Assembly (NCBI GenBank): GCA_027575805.1
Contig: JANBPU010000060.1
Coordinates: 19,850-83,849, forward strand
Direction of reading: 5' to 3'
Source of the DNA: Mycoemilia scoparia
Taxonomy: Eukaryota > Kickxellomycota > Kickxellomycetes > Kickxellales > Kickxellaceae
Length of the DNA stretch: 64,000 bases
Part shown: in pieces, positions 55,719 to 64,000 of the stretch
Position numbering within the stretch: position 1 is the first letter of the stretch
How the letters are laid out: every line of letters starts with the position of its first letter
Notes under the pieces: model-generated
Databases searched by the model: none
What the model saw: only the letters and a program-made list of their open reading frames with translations
What the model was told of the DNA's origin: nothing
Made by a program: the position numbers and the translations under genes

Positions 55719-56639
55719 ATGAGCTCTAGCAATTCAAGTGCATTTAGAGAGAAAGGAAAGAGAAAAGACGCCGGAGATACGTCTCCTAGTACGCCTAGTA
55801 AGCCTAAGGGGTTTGGAGAGAGACTCTATAGCTCAGCAAAGGCACTAGCCACGTCTGGCTTTTCCATATCACCCACCGATCTTGTTTTGTCCGAAGAAAA
55901 GGGCCAGCCCAGTGCTCTGGCTACCACAGCATGTTCTTCTGAGCCCTCGTCATCCTACGCATTCATTCAGCCCGCACAATCAATAAACATCGGCTGTGGC
56001 AACAGCAACGATATAAGCTCAGCACCCGCACAGCAGACTATTGATCCCAAACCTACACAAATGCCAATGAATCGTCACAGCAACTTGGAAGATATAATAT
56101 CCCCAGGGATTGCAATTGATAGAGAACCCCATACCAGCACCTTCACTACACCCAAAAACCATAGCAGCATACATACCAAGGGCACAGATGCTAACCTAAT
56201 GTCCCTCCTAGATGGGTCTACAGTGGCATCATTCCTAAGCAACGAGTCTGCCATATTTGCAGATATACCCAGCCCCACCATAACGTCAATGGCTTGTGAA
56301 AAATCCAAACAAAATGATACCAACAGCACTGGCGCTAAAAACAATAATGAGTCGGTGCTTGATACTGTTGAGTACCTGAATGGTAGAATTGCCACGGGAA
56401 ATAGCCATAGAGACTACTTATCCGACGTATACTCCTTTTCACATTGGGATATAAGATGTGAGTCTGTCCTTCAAGAAGACCATCGCCTAAACGAGGAATG
56501 GAATGATGCCTGGCTAAACCATGCCTTCTCCTCACACATCGTGTTCAACAGCCCATTAGCAGATCGACAAAGGTCGGCAACCGCCCCACTAGACTATCTC
56601 AACCCGGTCAACATTGGGATCCTTCGGCCCAGAATGTAG
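55719..56639 (+). CDS. Ser/Thr/Pro-rich hypothetical protein
   Basis: 306 residues from ATG 55719. The N-terminus is basic and Ser-rich (REKGKRKDAGDTSPSTPSKP) followed by GFGERLYSSAKALATSGFSI. A long disordered Ser/Thr/Asn/Pro middle follows. Residues about 215-280 are ordered-looking and aromatic/charged (TVEYLNGRIATGNSHRDYLS, YSFSHWDIRCESVLQEDHRL, NEEWNDAWLNHAF). No signal peptide, membrane helix or known domain was recognised. The conserved-looking C-terminal block argues it is a real gene. A regulatory or adaptor role is possible but not supported by any motif I know. Confidence 0.65.
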   Translation: MSSSNSSAFREKGKRKDAGDTSPSTPSKPKGFGERLYSSAKALATSGFSISPTDLVLSEEKGQPSALATTACSSEPSSSYAFIQPAQSINIGCGNSNDISSAPAQQTIDPKPTQMPMNRHSNLEDIISPGIAIDREPHTSTFTTPKNHSSIHTKGTDANLMSLLDGSTVASFLSNESAIFADIPSPTITSMACEKSKQNDTNSTGAKNNNESVLDTVEYLNGRIATGNSHRDYLSDVYSFSHWDIRCESVLQEDHRLNEEWNDAWLNHAFSSHIVFNSPLADRQRSATAPLDYLNPVNIGILRPRM

Positions 56640-57143
56640 AGATGTTAGTTTTATACTGCATATAATTATTTGTGTACTTTTCTTTATTGGAATGTCAAAA
56701 CTTCGCATGTTACCAGCTATAAGAGGCTGACTATTTCGACCATGTCACATCCCACAAGATGCATTTTTCTAATTGAAACTTTAGTGTTAATGAAACAAAT
56801 AAATGATGCATGCATGATCATTATCATGGTAAAACAGGGTTGTTATTGCAGAAGAGTAGGTGTTAGACAAAAATCACAAAGTAATGGTGAATGGTTTGGT
56901 TGACTTGCAAATAGCGTAATAATAAATATGACTGGGTATGTTTGTTGGTGTTGGCAAAGTACATGGAACGATTGTGCGGTGCTCTGGTGCAAAATACAAG
57001 GCATTAAAATCTTTTATCTTGCCCTCATAGATGGCTGGAATGGATACCAGGTTCCAGCGATAGGCCACTTTCAGCAGCTCACCTTAGATACAGCACTTTT
57101 CTCCACTATACTCAAAAGGCGGTGTGTTATAAGAATGCCAACT
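56640..57143. other. convergent spacer
   Basis: AT-rich 3' flanks of the Ser-rich gene (plus) and the myosin light chain gene (minus), with AATAAATG near 56801. No coding signal. Confidence 0.45.
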
Positions 57144-57802
57144 TTAGGCCTCCAAAAGCCTCTTGACAAAGTCCTCGTACTTTATGCGCTCTTCGTTGTG
57201 AAGGCCAAGCGTCTTTAACAACTCGTCAATTTCGGTGTCCTTGAGCTTATCACCAAGGCTGGTGAGAATGTACCGGAGCTCACCGGAAGTAATGAATCCA
57301 TTGCCATCGCGGTCAAATACCTGGAAGGCCTGGATAAACTCGTTGAAAGATGTCTCGTTAATAGCAGAGTCAAAGCCGTTTGGTCTAAGCAGAATCTTGA
57401 GGAAGGTATCAAAGTCTATCGAGTCAGAACTAAAGTCTCTCAAAAGCTCGTCGAGCTCAGACTCTGTTGGGTTCTGTCCCAAAGCACGAAGCAGAGTGCC
57501 GACCGAGGATAATGGAACCATACCATTGCCGGTTCTGTCGAAAAGTGTGAATGCCTCCTTGTACTCCTCCATCTGCTGTGTGGTTGCTGTGCTCTACATT
57601 TTATGGAAATGTGGAAATGGGCCATGTGCTTAGCATTATTATTTTTCATTTTCTTGAGGCCATGAGGAAAATGGACTTCAACTTTTGACAATCCAAGCTC
57701 ATTGAATTCAGCCTTTTGGCCTGAATGGCTGTTTCAGGCACGCTGAGATGCATCACGAAGGCACTTTGAAATTGTCTACATAATACATACCTCGGCTGAC
57801 AT
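57144..57802 (-). CDS. Cdc4/Mlc1-type essential myosin light chain (EF-hand)
   Basis: Exons 57802-57791 (MSAE) and 57575-57144, separated by a 215-bp intron, encode 147 residues. The joined start reads MSAEQMEEYKEAFTLFDRTG. Four EF-hand-like units follow. The first is degenerate (DRTGNGMVPLSSVG). RALGQNPTESELDELL and RPNGFD are hallmarks of Cdc4/Mlc1. The third EF-hand has a full calcium-loop pattern (DRDGNGFITSGE), and GELRYILTSLGDKL is nearly invariant in the family. Essential light chains bind IQ motifs of type II and V myosins and IQGAP, and are needed for the cytokinetic ring. The other copies of this fold, calmodulin and regulatory light chain, fit less well because of the degenerate first loop and length. 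Confidence 0.92.
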
Positions 57803-58370
57803 TGTTATTATGAATGCTTTGTGATAATATAGTTTCTGTCGTGGAGTAGTAAATAAGGTATTAATGCAATCAGTGTTTTAAAGGTTGAGTTCGAATACAG
57901 GATAAAAGTAAGTAAACCAAATGTCCACAAACAAAAATGTAAAGCAAACAAAGCCTATCAAAGCCAGCTAATAGTATAATGTCAACAATCCTGTCTATTC
58001 CTCCAGCCAAAGACTGTGTTGGGAATCTGGTCTATTTTTGTTTTGCTTTGAATAGACATTCAGTCAAACTGAGTACGCAACTTTCTTGGTTCTCACTGGT
58101 CACTTAATCTTGTTTTCTTTATTATCAAAAAAATAAAAACAGGCTTTTGTTTAGCTTGGCCTAGTTATCCTGCAAATAAAACCTATTGCCAGTCGTTTAA
58201 GCCTCAATTGCTTTTCCCTACTGTTACACTGGTGCTGTCTAAAAAGGATAATAAATTGACACTTAATGTTTGTGAAAGTGATTTATTTAAATGAATTGAT
58301 TTAAACTAGGCCAAGCCTCAATTACACTTGAAAAATATTTGGAAATTCCTAAATTTAAACGTCTAAATAT
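57803..58370. other. spacer left of duplication copy B
   Basis: AT-rich, containing the myosin light chain promoter (minus strand). Ends at the sharp breakpoint of copy B. Unrelated to the corresponding flank of copy A. Confidence 0.5.
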
Positions 58371-58468
58371 ATCATTGGTGATGCAAAATGGTCATGGTCA
58401 ACCACCCAGGAACTATCGTTGCTTGGAATACCTGCTCCGGATGAGGTTCGCCTGGGTCCCTGAACAAC

Positions 58469-58936
58469 TTAGCAGCAGTGATGGCAGCCACAGAAACCGT
58501 GGCTATAGCAAGTAGAATGGCGAATGTTGAGATGCATTCGAAAGGACGACTGGCATGCTGCTCTCTTGGCGGCTTCTTCTGACTCCTTTCTCTGCTTCTC
58601 TGCTTCCTCAGCCAGTGCCTTGTCCCTGCAGCCAGTGCAACAGAAGCCATCAGGCTTGGGCTTTTCGGCCTCCTCCTCCTTCTTTGCCTCTGGCTTGCTG
58701 ATGCTCCACTTTGACCGGTCATTGCTGAGCTTGCTGGGGTCAAGGGAGATGGTGTGGTTACCCTGGTCGAGGCGGATGGGCACATATGCATATTCCTGGT
58801 CGTCGGAGCCCTTGATGCGAGGAACAAAGCCGCCGTTCTTGGTGTCTTCGAAGTTTGTGTATTTAATGTAGCTGCCCATGGTCATGCGGTTGTTGACGAA
58901 CCAGTCATTGAAACCGAAGCTTGGACCGACAGTCAT
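58469..58936 (-). CDS. small Cys-rich family protein (copy B), function unknown
   Basis: Identical in protein sequence (155 residues) to the product of 12856-13323: a small beta-type core, a Lys/Glu linker, CCTGC and a Cys/His-rich tail. It heads a same-strand cluster with the related genes ending at 62030 and 63112. The alternative open frame 58372-58827 that would give a hydrophobic C-terminus is present here as well. Confidence 0.65.
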   Translation of the reverse strand: MTVGPSFGFNDWFVNNRMTMGSYIKYTNFEDTKNGGFVPRIKGSDDQEYAYVPIRLDQGNHTISLDPSKLSNDRSKWSISKPEAKKEEEAEKPKPDGFCCTGCRDKALAEEAEKQRKESEEAAKRAACQSSFRMHLNIRHSTCYSHGFCGCHHCC

Positions 58937-60283
58937 TCTTGTTTACTTGTCTGGATTTCAGGATCTGTTCTGTGTGTTGGCTGTGCTGTTTCTGCGAATC
59001 TGCAAGTGTGGTAGTGATGGGCAATGTGTGTTTGCGAAGCCGTAAGCAAAATGGAGCCTGTGTATGATGTGTGGACTTTTGAAAGTAAATTGTTTCAAAA
59101 TATTGTTCATTGGTTAACTTGCCCATCAAACAGTTAAATAGGTGGCACTCTGGTGGTCCTGGGTTTTGTTGCAAGAGCGATTACTGTATACTACTGCTTC
59201 GACTACTATCAATCTCCCGTATTGATGCGTGATTTTGGATACGAATAAGCCTGTGTTCTCAGGATTCAGTGTTCAAAACACGCTCCTAGGCTGCCCATTG
59301 CCCAGATGAAAGCCCAGGCATCGAAATCTAAATCAATTTGCAACAATTCCAGTCTGCCATGTGGTGACAAGCGAATCCATGTAGACCGAAGGCGGGCTTG
59401 TATATCTCCTGATGGCCAGGAAGTAGTAGCGAGCCTTGCCCTGGTTGGTAGCAGCAGCATCCCGTGATCTGATTATGTCAAAATAGGCCATAAAGATGTT
59501 CTGTCTAAATGGCAGCCATTTTAACGCTGCTGGGAAGGCCTTGGAAGTCTATGCGCACTTCTATGAAACGATAGCAACACAAACGGTCTGGCTGGCGGCC
59601 ATTGGCATGGGTCCAGGTTGATCCCGAGTCGCAAGCGCTTTCAGTTCCCATTGATTCTGTGGACAAAGAGCACAGCCATTGCTTTTGGGGGAGGGCGACA
59701 CTGGCAGAAAGCAAGGCGAAAAGGGCTGCAGATTCCCAAATCAGCGGCCTTGGCGGGTGGGCGAGCGAGCGGGCAAGCATATGTGGCCCCCACAGAGTGC
59801 GGCTGAGCCCTGTCCGGCGGCGGCCCTGGCATCCAGATGGAAGCGCAGCAGCTCTTTGTCCGCCGCCAGTGTGCCAGCAGGATGACGGTCTGTTGCAACA
59901 AGACATGTCAAAGCATCCTGAACATATGCGGGGAACCGAAGAGCAACAATCGAGTTCGTTTGTGGCAGGACATGCGAGCGCACAAAGAGTCGGGAAGAGG
60001 GCATCCGGCCGATCTGGGGGCAGGCAAAGGCCATGGACAGCAAATTCAGGATGTTTGTAGTTGGGCAAAGATTTGCGTGCAGAGTAGAAAACAACAACAA
60101 ATGGTGACCCAATGGCGGCTGGCTTTTGCAGCATATAAGCCGGCACTCAAGCACGCAACAAAGACACACCAAACTTATTTTTTCTTCGTCACCAAGCTTT
60201 TTTCTCTATTTCTCTCTGTGCAAGTACATTTTATATTCTTTGCCGCCGCACAACAAGCACACATATTCAGTCCAATTATAGCC
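58937..60283. other. shared divergent 5' region of the duplicated gene pair (copy B)
   Basis: Counterpart of 13324-14670. GC-richer centre with overlapping open frames on both strands, which I judge non-coding. The only two nucleotide differences seen between the copies (59095, 59120) are here, within about 190 bp of the minus-strand start codon. Confidence 0.55.
60109..60139 (+). promoter_or_regulatory. CCAAT box plus TATA box of Ala/Glu/Lys-rich gene (copy B)
   Basis: CCAAT at 60109-60113 and TATAAG at 60134-60139, ahead of ATG 60284; identical to copy A. Confidence 0.6.
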
Positions 60284-60961
60284 ATGTCTGTTCTCCAGAA
60301 CCTCCGCCAAAAGTTCTTCCACCGCAAGCCCAAGAACGCCTCCAAGGACAAGGAAGCCGCCGCCGCTGCTGAGGCCGCCCCTGCCGAAGAGAACGCTGGT
60401 GCCTCTGCTGCTGCTCCCGCTGAGGAGAGCACCCAGTCCCCCGCCGAATCTCCCGCTGCCGATGTCACAGAGGCCGAGGCTTCTCCCGCCACCGAGCAGA
60501 AGGAGGCCGACACCGTCGATGCTGCTGTCGCCACATCTCCCCAGGACAAGGAGTCTCCCAAGAAGGAGGAGGAAGAGGCCAAGGAGGGCGAGACCTCTGA
60601 AGCCAAGCCTGCTGAGGAGAAGGCCGATGACGCCAAAGCCAAGAAGGTCGAGCGCAGCAAGACCAAGCGCCTGACCATCTTCGGCATGATTAAGAACAAG
60701 TTCGACAGCAAATCCAAATCCGAGTCACCTGCTCCTGCTGCTGCTGCTGAAGAGAGCAGCGAGGCCAAGAAGGACGAGGAGGCTGCTTCTCCATCCGCTG
60801 AGGAATCCAAGAAGGAGGAGGAAGCCGCCGCCGCACCAGCCAAGGAAGAATCCAAGGCCGAGGAAGAGCCCAAGAAGGAGCAGGAGGAGCCCGTAGCTGA
60901 GTCATCGCCAGCAGCTGCTGCCGAGGAGGCACCAAAGAAGGAGGGAGAGGCCGACAAGTAA
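60284..60961 (+). CDS. Ala/Glu/Lys-rich low-complexity protein (copy B)
   Basis: 225 residues, identical to the product of 14671-15348, with the same promoter and leader. Two identical promoters and frames mean the dosage of this probably highly expressed protein is doubled if both copies are real. Confidence 0.75.
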   Translation: MSVLQNLRQKFFHRKPKNASKDKEAAAAAEAAPAEENAGASAAAPAEESTQSPAESPAADVTEAEASPATEQKEADTVDAAVATSPQDKESPKKEEEEAKEGETSEAKPAEEKADDAKAKKVERSKTKRLTIFGMIKNKFDSKSKSESPAPAAAAEESSEAKKDEEAASPSAEESKKEEEAAAAPAKEESKAEEEPKKEQEEPVAESSPAAAAEEAPKKEGEADK

Positions 60962-61388
60962 ATCGCCGACTCGGCGCCAATACACGAATGTGCCAAGCTT
61001 AACCAAACAAATACTCACCCAGTCGTTTGCCCTAGTTTTCTGTAAATCTCCCAGCGCAAGCACACTCACACGCGCGCTCATCTGCAATGCACCCTGTCTT
61101 CAACAACAACTGCTAGCTTAATAATAATCTCCACTTAATATCTGCTCTCCTCAACCACATCGCCACTCACTTTCAACCCATTATAACTAATTTTTCCTGT
61201 CTTTTTTGAACTGAGCCGTACTTGCTATAAAATATCTTTAGTACCACATTTGTTAATAGCAAAAGTAGTATTTTAAAGTGTAATTTTGTCCAACTTTGTT
61301 TATTCCAAAAATAAATTAGCTACTATTCAGTACTAGCACTTCTAATGAAAGAATGTTTAACTTGACAAAACATTGGGAATAATAGTTT
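60962..61388. other. 3' region of copy B and convergent spacer
   Basis: The first 283 bp belong to the duplication. After the breakpoint at 61244 the DNA is AT-rich 3' flank shared with the minus-strand gene ending at 61389. Confidence 0.45.
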
Positions 61389-62030
61389 TTAAGCGCTCTG
61401 TTCAATAGCCTTCTTTGAGACTTGACAGTTGTGGTGGTTCTCAATATAGTGGCAGGCCAGGCACTCACTGGTTTTGCAGCAGGGATGATCAGTATCCCAC
61501 TTTTTCTCAAGTTCCTTTGACTGGTCAATCTCGGCTTGTTCAGTAACCATGATAGTTTCGTCAATAGAGACATCCTCAGATTCGGCCACACTTTGAACAT
61601 CGACAATGGCATGGGCTTGCTGGCTATTCGCAGCTACGTCTTCAACGGAGGTATTTGAAGGAAACTCGGTAATGATAGGGTGAGGGAGGTTCATGAATGG
61701 AGGCGTGTCATGCCCATGGGCGCAGCTATAGCAAGGGTTGTGTATGGTACAGAGGTTGTTCTTTGTGGCATCATCAGTGCACTTGCAGACAGCATTAGCT
61801 TTAGTTCTGTTGATGGGATATTTAGACTTGGAGAAGAGTCTGTAGAGGAAGTTTTTTGGGCGAGCCTGAACGGAATAGCCCTCGACCTCACAACATCCAT
61901 TGTGGCGCAAAGCAATGTAGCTGTGAGATAGGGAAAGGTCAAGAGGAATGCAGGTGTAGGGACGTCCTTCTTTGTCCCAGATAATGTTGCTCTTGTGGGT
62001 GGTTTGGCGATTGTTGGTGAGTAGACCCAT
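61389..62030 (-). CDS. Cys-rich hypothetical protein, likely relative of the small Cys-rich family
   Basis: 213 residues from ATG 62028-62030. The N-terminal part (IIWDKEGRPYTCIPLDLSLS, then YIALRHNGCCEV) shows the same aromatic-IPL-strand pattern as the 155- and 133-residue proteins nearby. A Cys/His-rich middle follows (VCKCTDDATKNNLCTIHNPC, YSCAHGHD), an acidic Val/Ala/Ser linker, and a terminal Cys/His cluster (CCKTSECLACHYIENHHNC). The Cys spacing suggests metal or disulphide bonding; no signal peptide or membrane helix is evident. Family kinship is inferred from layout and short matches, not from strong identity. A TATA-like run (TATATATAT, 62037-62045) lies just upstream. Confidence 0.65.
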   Translation of the reverse strand: MGLLTNNRQTTHKSNIIWDKEGRPYTCIPLDLSLSHSYIALRHNGCCEVEGYSVQARPKNFLYRLFSKSKYPINRTKANAVCKCTDDATKNNLCTIHNPCYSCAHGHDTPPFMNLPHPIITEFPSNTSVEDVAANSQQAHAIVDVQSVAESEDVSIDETIMVTEQAEIDQSKELEKKWDTDHPCCKTSECLACHYIENHHNCQVSKKAIEQSA

Positions 62031-62710
62031 TATGAATATATATATGTATAAATTGGCTATAAAAGTTTTGTGTTTATTGTAAAAGGTAGTTTTAAATAGG
62101 AATATATTTGATTGATGTGGGTGGAGAGTACTGGAACTCTTACTTCTTTTAAATCATTGTTCCGAGTATATAATAGTTGTCATACCATGGGGTTGTAACA
62201 AGGTTCTCCAATGATTATGATGATATAGAACGGCAGACCTGCAAAGTATTCGCTCTAAAAATCAAAAATCATGATATTTGCCTAAATAGAACAATGGTTG
62301 AGAATTCTACCATGGCATGGAAAGTTTATCTAATCATATCCTTTGAACAATCCATAAACTCATTTTGATTTTCTCTAATTGCTATAACCACTTGGCAGTC
62401 CTCTCCAAGAGTGTACCAGAATAATCTCTCTAATTCTGGCCTAAAATGTATGGTTATATGGGCCAAAACTGGTGGTGACATAGCAGTGCAACTAGGCACA
62501 TTTTTGATAGGGAATCTGTTATTTAAATATTTTCTCTCCATATTAGCCGTGTATAGCTGACTTTTCTTAATGGTAGAAAGTAACGATTTCATGTGTAATC
62601 AGTCACATAGCAATGTCGTTAATAGTGTTATTAAATGTATGAATAAAACGATGAAATAAAATAAAATAAATATGCCATATCTTCAACCAGGATGTCAGAC
62701 GTAGAGCCCT
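62031..62710. other. spacer between Cys-rich genes
   Basis: Holds the promoter of the 213-residue gene and the 3' flank of the 133-residue gene. A weak reverse frame (62326-62592) is listed separately. Confidence 0.45.
62326..62592 (-). CDS. doubtful small open frame
   Basis: 88 residues from ATG 62590-62592. The second half (VLAHITIHFRPELERLFWYT, LGEDCQVVIAIRENQNEFMD) looks like alternating strands and is less random than most spacer frames. It could be a small gene of the same cluster or a fragment of a decayed one. No domain recognised, no intron signals tested. Confidence 0.2.
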   Translation of the reverse strand: MKSLLSTIKKSQLYTANMERKYLNNRFPIKNVPSCTAMSPPVLAHITIHFRPELERLFWYTLGEDCQVVIAIRENQNEFMDCSKDMIR

Positions 62711-63112
62711 TTACTTGCAGCAGAAAGGACACCAGGGGCAGGTTGGGTCAGACTCGTGGGCAAGGAGATGCCACTTGTAGGTATCCAACTTTTCGTCAAA
62801 AATAGCCTTTTCTTCTTCTTTCTTCTTCTTCGCCTCTTCACATCCACAGTCGCAGGGCTTGGGGTTTGATTCAACTACAGGGGGCGGTGTTGGTGGGGCA
62901 GCAGGCTTATTAAGGCTTATAGAGGCGTACTGCTCAGTTGTGAAATCAATGGTAACCTCGCTGTGTTTAAGTGGAATTCTAGCGACAGTCCAGGGACTTC
63001 CGTTGTGCTGAAAGACAGGCGATAGAACTACACCAGTTCCTTCATCATGGAAGAATTTGGCAGAGCTTGGGGTGGGAGGGCAGTTGCAAGGAGTCGAGGA
63101 TGCACCACACAT
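62711..63112 (-). CDS. small Cys-rich family protein, divergent member
   Basis: 133 residues from ATG 63110-63112. Shares with the 155-residue duplicated protein the order: F-H/E-D core with GVVLSPVFQHNGSPWTVARI followed by PLKHSEV, the SISLNKP block (compare SISKP), a Pro-rich then Lys/Glu-rich linker (EEAKKKKEEEKAIFDEKL) with a preceding CDCGC, and a Cys-rich end (DPTCPWCPFCCK). Its extra N-terminus is Cys/Ser/Pro-rich (CGASSTPCNCPPTPSS). No signal peptide. The C-terminal vicinal Cys could be palmitoylated or bind metal; that is speculation. Function unknown. Confidence 0.68.
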   Translation of the reverse strand: MCGASSTPCNCPPTPSSAKFFHDEGTGVVLSPVFQHNGSPWTVARIPLKHSEVTIDFTTEQYASISLNKPAAPPTPPPVVESNPKPCDCGCEEAKKKKEEEKAIFDEKLDTYKWHLLAHESDPTCPWCPFCCK

Positions 63113-64000
63113 TGTAATTAAAGAGTAGTATATGATACTTCAAATGTAGTAAGAGAAATACATAGAGAAGGAGAGTAAAGATTTCATTTCTATCCGCCAT
63201 TTACAGATTATTTATATGTTCCTAGGGTTTCAGTCAGAAGTGCCAGGACTTTAGGCTATCATTATAAGTGGACACAATGGCATATACGAGTGTCTGAATA
63301 TAAATGTATTATGTGTGTGAGGATGGTAGGATGTTTAAAAGCAACTAGTTTGGCTTAACTCTTTGCCAAAGACTCCTGGGAGTCATACCTTGTTCCTTTT
63401 TGTTTTAACTGAAAGTGGGATAAACACATTGAATAGTTAACCAATGACATGTTGAATAGTAGAGTAGTAATGCGGTTAGATACATGACAGTGAATTATTC
63501 TTATTTTTAACCTCTTGTTTTCTTGGGTAGAGAAGCTCAAAGGATGTGAGTACAGATGCCTACTGTGCTTTCAGAAATAATTTTAGCTTGTTTTTATTCA
63601 CAAAGAGAATTATGAAAGGTAGTCAGCTATCGCACACTGAAACTAGATACACACATAGAGTCTGTACATTTTCCGGGGTAGCTTTCTCAAGACTCCCAAA
63701 TTTATTAAAAGCTGCCAAAGGACGGTGTATTTTAAAAAGTGATTTATAATATTATGTCAAAAATCATTAATTGGTAAATAAACATCCTAGTTTAGGAATT
63801 TTCCTGTCTATTAGTTGATTAATCAATATGGATCATAGTTTTTGAAGTGTACCTTTTGGTAACCAATGATTATGGGGGCAATCACAGCCAAATGGGTGAC
63901 TAACCTTTCAAAAATAGTCTCACATATACTTGTCTGTTTTTGACTTTACGAAAATCTTGGTTTTGTTGGAATTTAGATGGCCCAATACCAGATGTCAGCT
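63113..64000. other. right-edge spacer
   Basis: AT-rich, no credible frame to the end of the window. Contains MITE copy 8. Confidence 0.45.
63826..63927 (+). repeat. MITE family copy 8 (short, 102 bp)
   Basis: Termini ATATGGATCATAGTTTTTGA and (reverse) ATATGTGAGACTATTTTTGA. The core TTTTGGTAACCAATGATTAT and GGCAATCACAGCCAAATGGG is as in the family. Like copy 1 it lacks the GTTTTACTAGTAAAC block, so it belongs to the short sub-family. Confidence 0.85.

Larger units (their letters stand above)
58371..61244 (+). repeat. segmental duplication, copy B (direct repeat of 12758-15631)
   Basis: 2,874 bp, same orientation as copy A, with T at 59095 and 59120 where copy A has G. Because two other members of the small Cys-rich family lie immediately to the right (61389-63112, same strand), this locus is the more likely source and copy A the derived insertion; that polarity is inference. 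Confidence 0.95.

Noticed and set aside
3396..64000. CRISPR array, operon-like or prokaryotic features
   Set aside because: The repeats are dispersed MITEs without regular spacers, genes are intron-rich and nuclear; no rRNA or tRNA gene was recognised by eye, though a tRNA scan was not possible here.

Overview
This window reads as the nuclear genome of a fungus, probably an early-diverging (non-Dikarya) lineage. That call rests on fungal-type gene families: Rsc7/Swp82, a DUF3533/SNG1-like membrane protein, a Cdc4-type myosin light chain, a Clr4-type H3K9 methyltransferase and Spn1. Genes are dense and sit on both strands. Most introns are about 65-140 bp with GT-AG borders, and the intergenic DNA is AT-rich. 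The species cannot be fixed from the sequence alone. Exon models were assembled by hand from reading frames, splice signals and family knowledge; total lengths were checked to be multiples of three.

Layout. 0-12.4 kb: a 5'-complete RNB exoribonuclease that runs off the left edge, a PPR protein (both probably mitochondrial RNA factors), COP9 signalosome subunit 3, and a secreted GDSL esterase. 12.76-15.63 kb: copy A of a 2,874-bp segmental duplication carrying a small Cys-rich protein gene and a divergent Ala/Glu/Lys-rich protein gene. 16-25 kb: a DUF3533 membrane protein, a Prx5-type peroxiredoxin, Spn1/Iws1, and a large Rsc7 plus zinc/PHD-finger protein. 26-35 kb: a 1,200-residue coiled-coil protein, a universal-stress-domain protein, a small Ser/Asn-rich protein, and the Rag GTPase Gtr2. 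35.9-44.4 kb: a giant HEAT-repeat Laa1/HEATR5 protein. 44.7-46.1 kb: a predicted GPI-anchored S1 protease. 46.1-52.1 kb: a gene-poor stretch with MITEs, an orphan exon and retroelement remains, enclosing a SUV39/Clr4 methyltransferase. 52-58 kb: an MDP-1 phosphatase, enoyl-CoA hydratase, a Ser-rich protein and a Cdc4-like myosin light chain. 58.37-61.24 kb: copy B of the duplication, followed by two further divergent members of the small Cys-rich family.

The most unusual content is threefold. First, the nearly identical 2.87-kb duplication lies next to a lineage-specific small Cys-rich gene family (four loci in the window). Second, a short MITE family has eight copies between genes, including a tandem dimer sharing its terminal ATAT, and one copy whose end is replaced by a perfect 31-bp palindrome. 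Third, several genes have first coding exons of only 3 or 12 nt.
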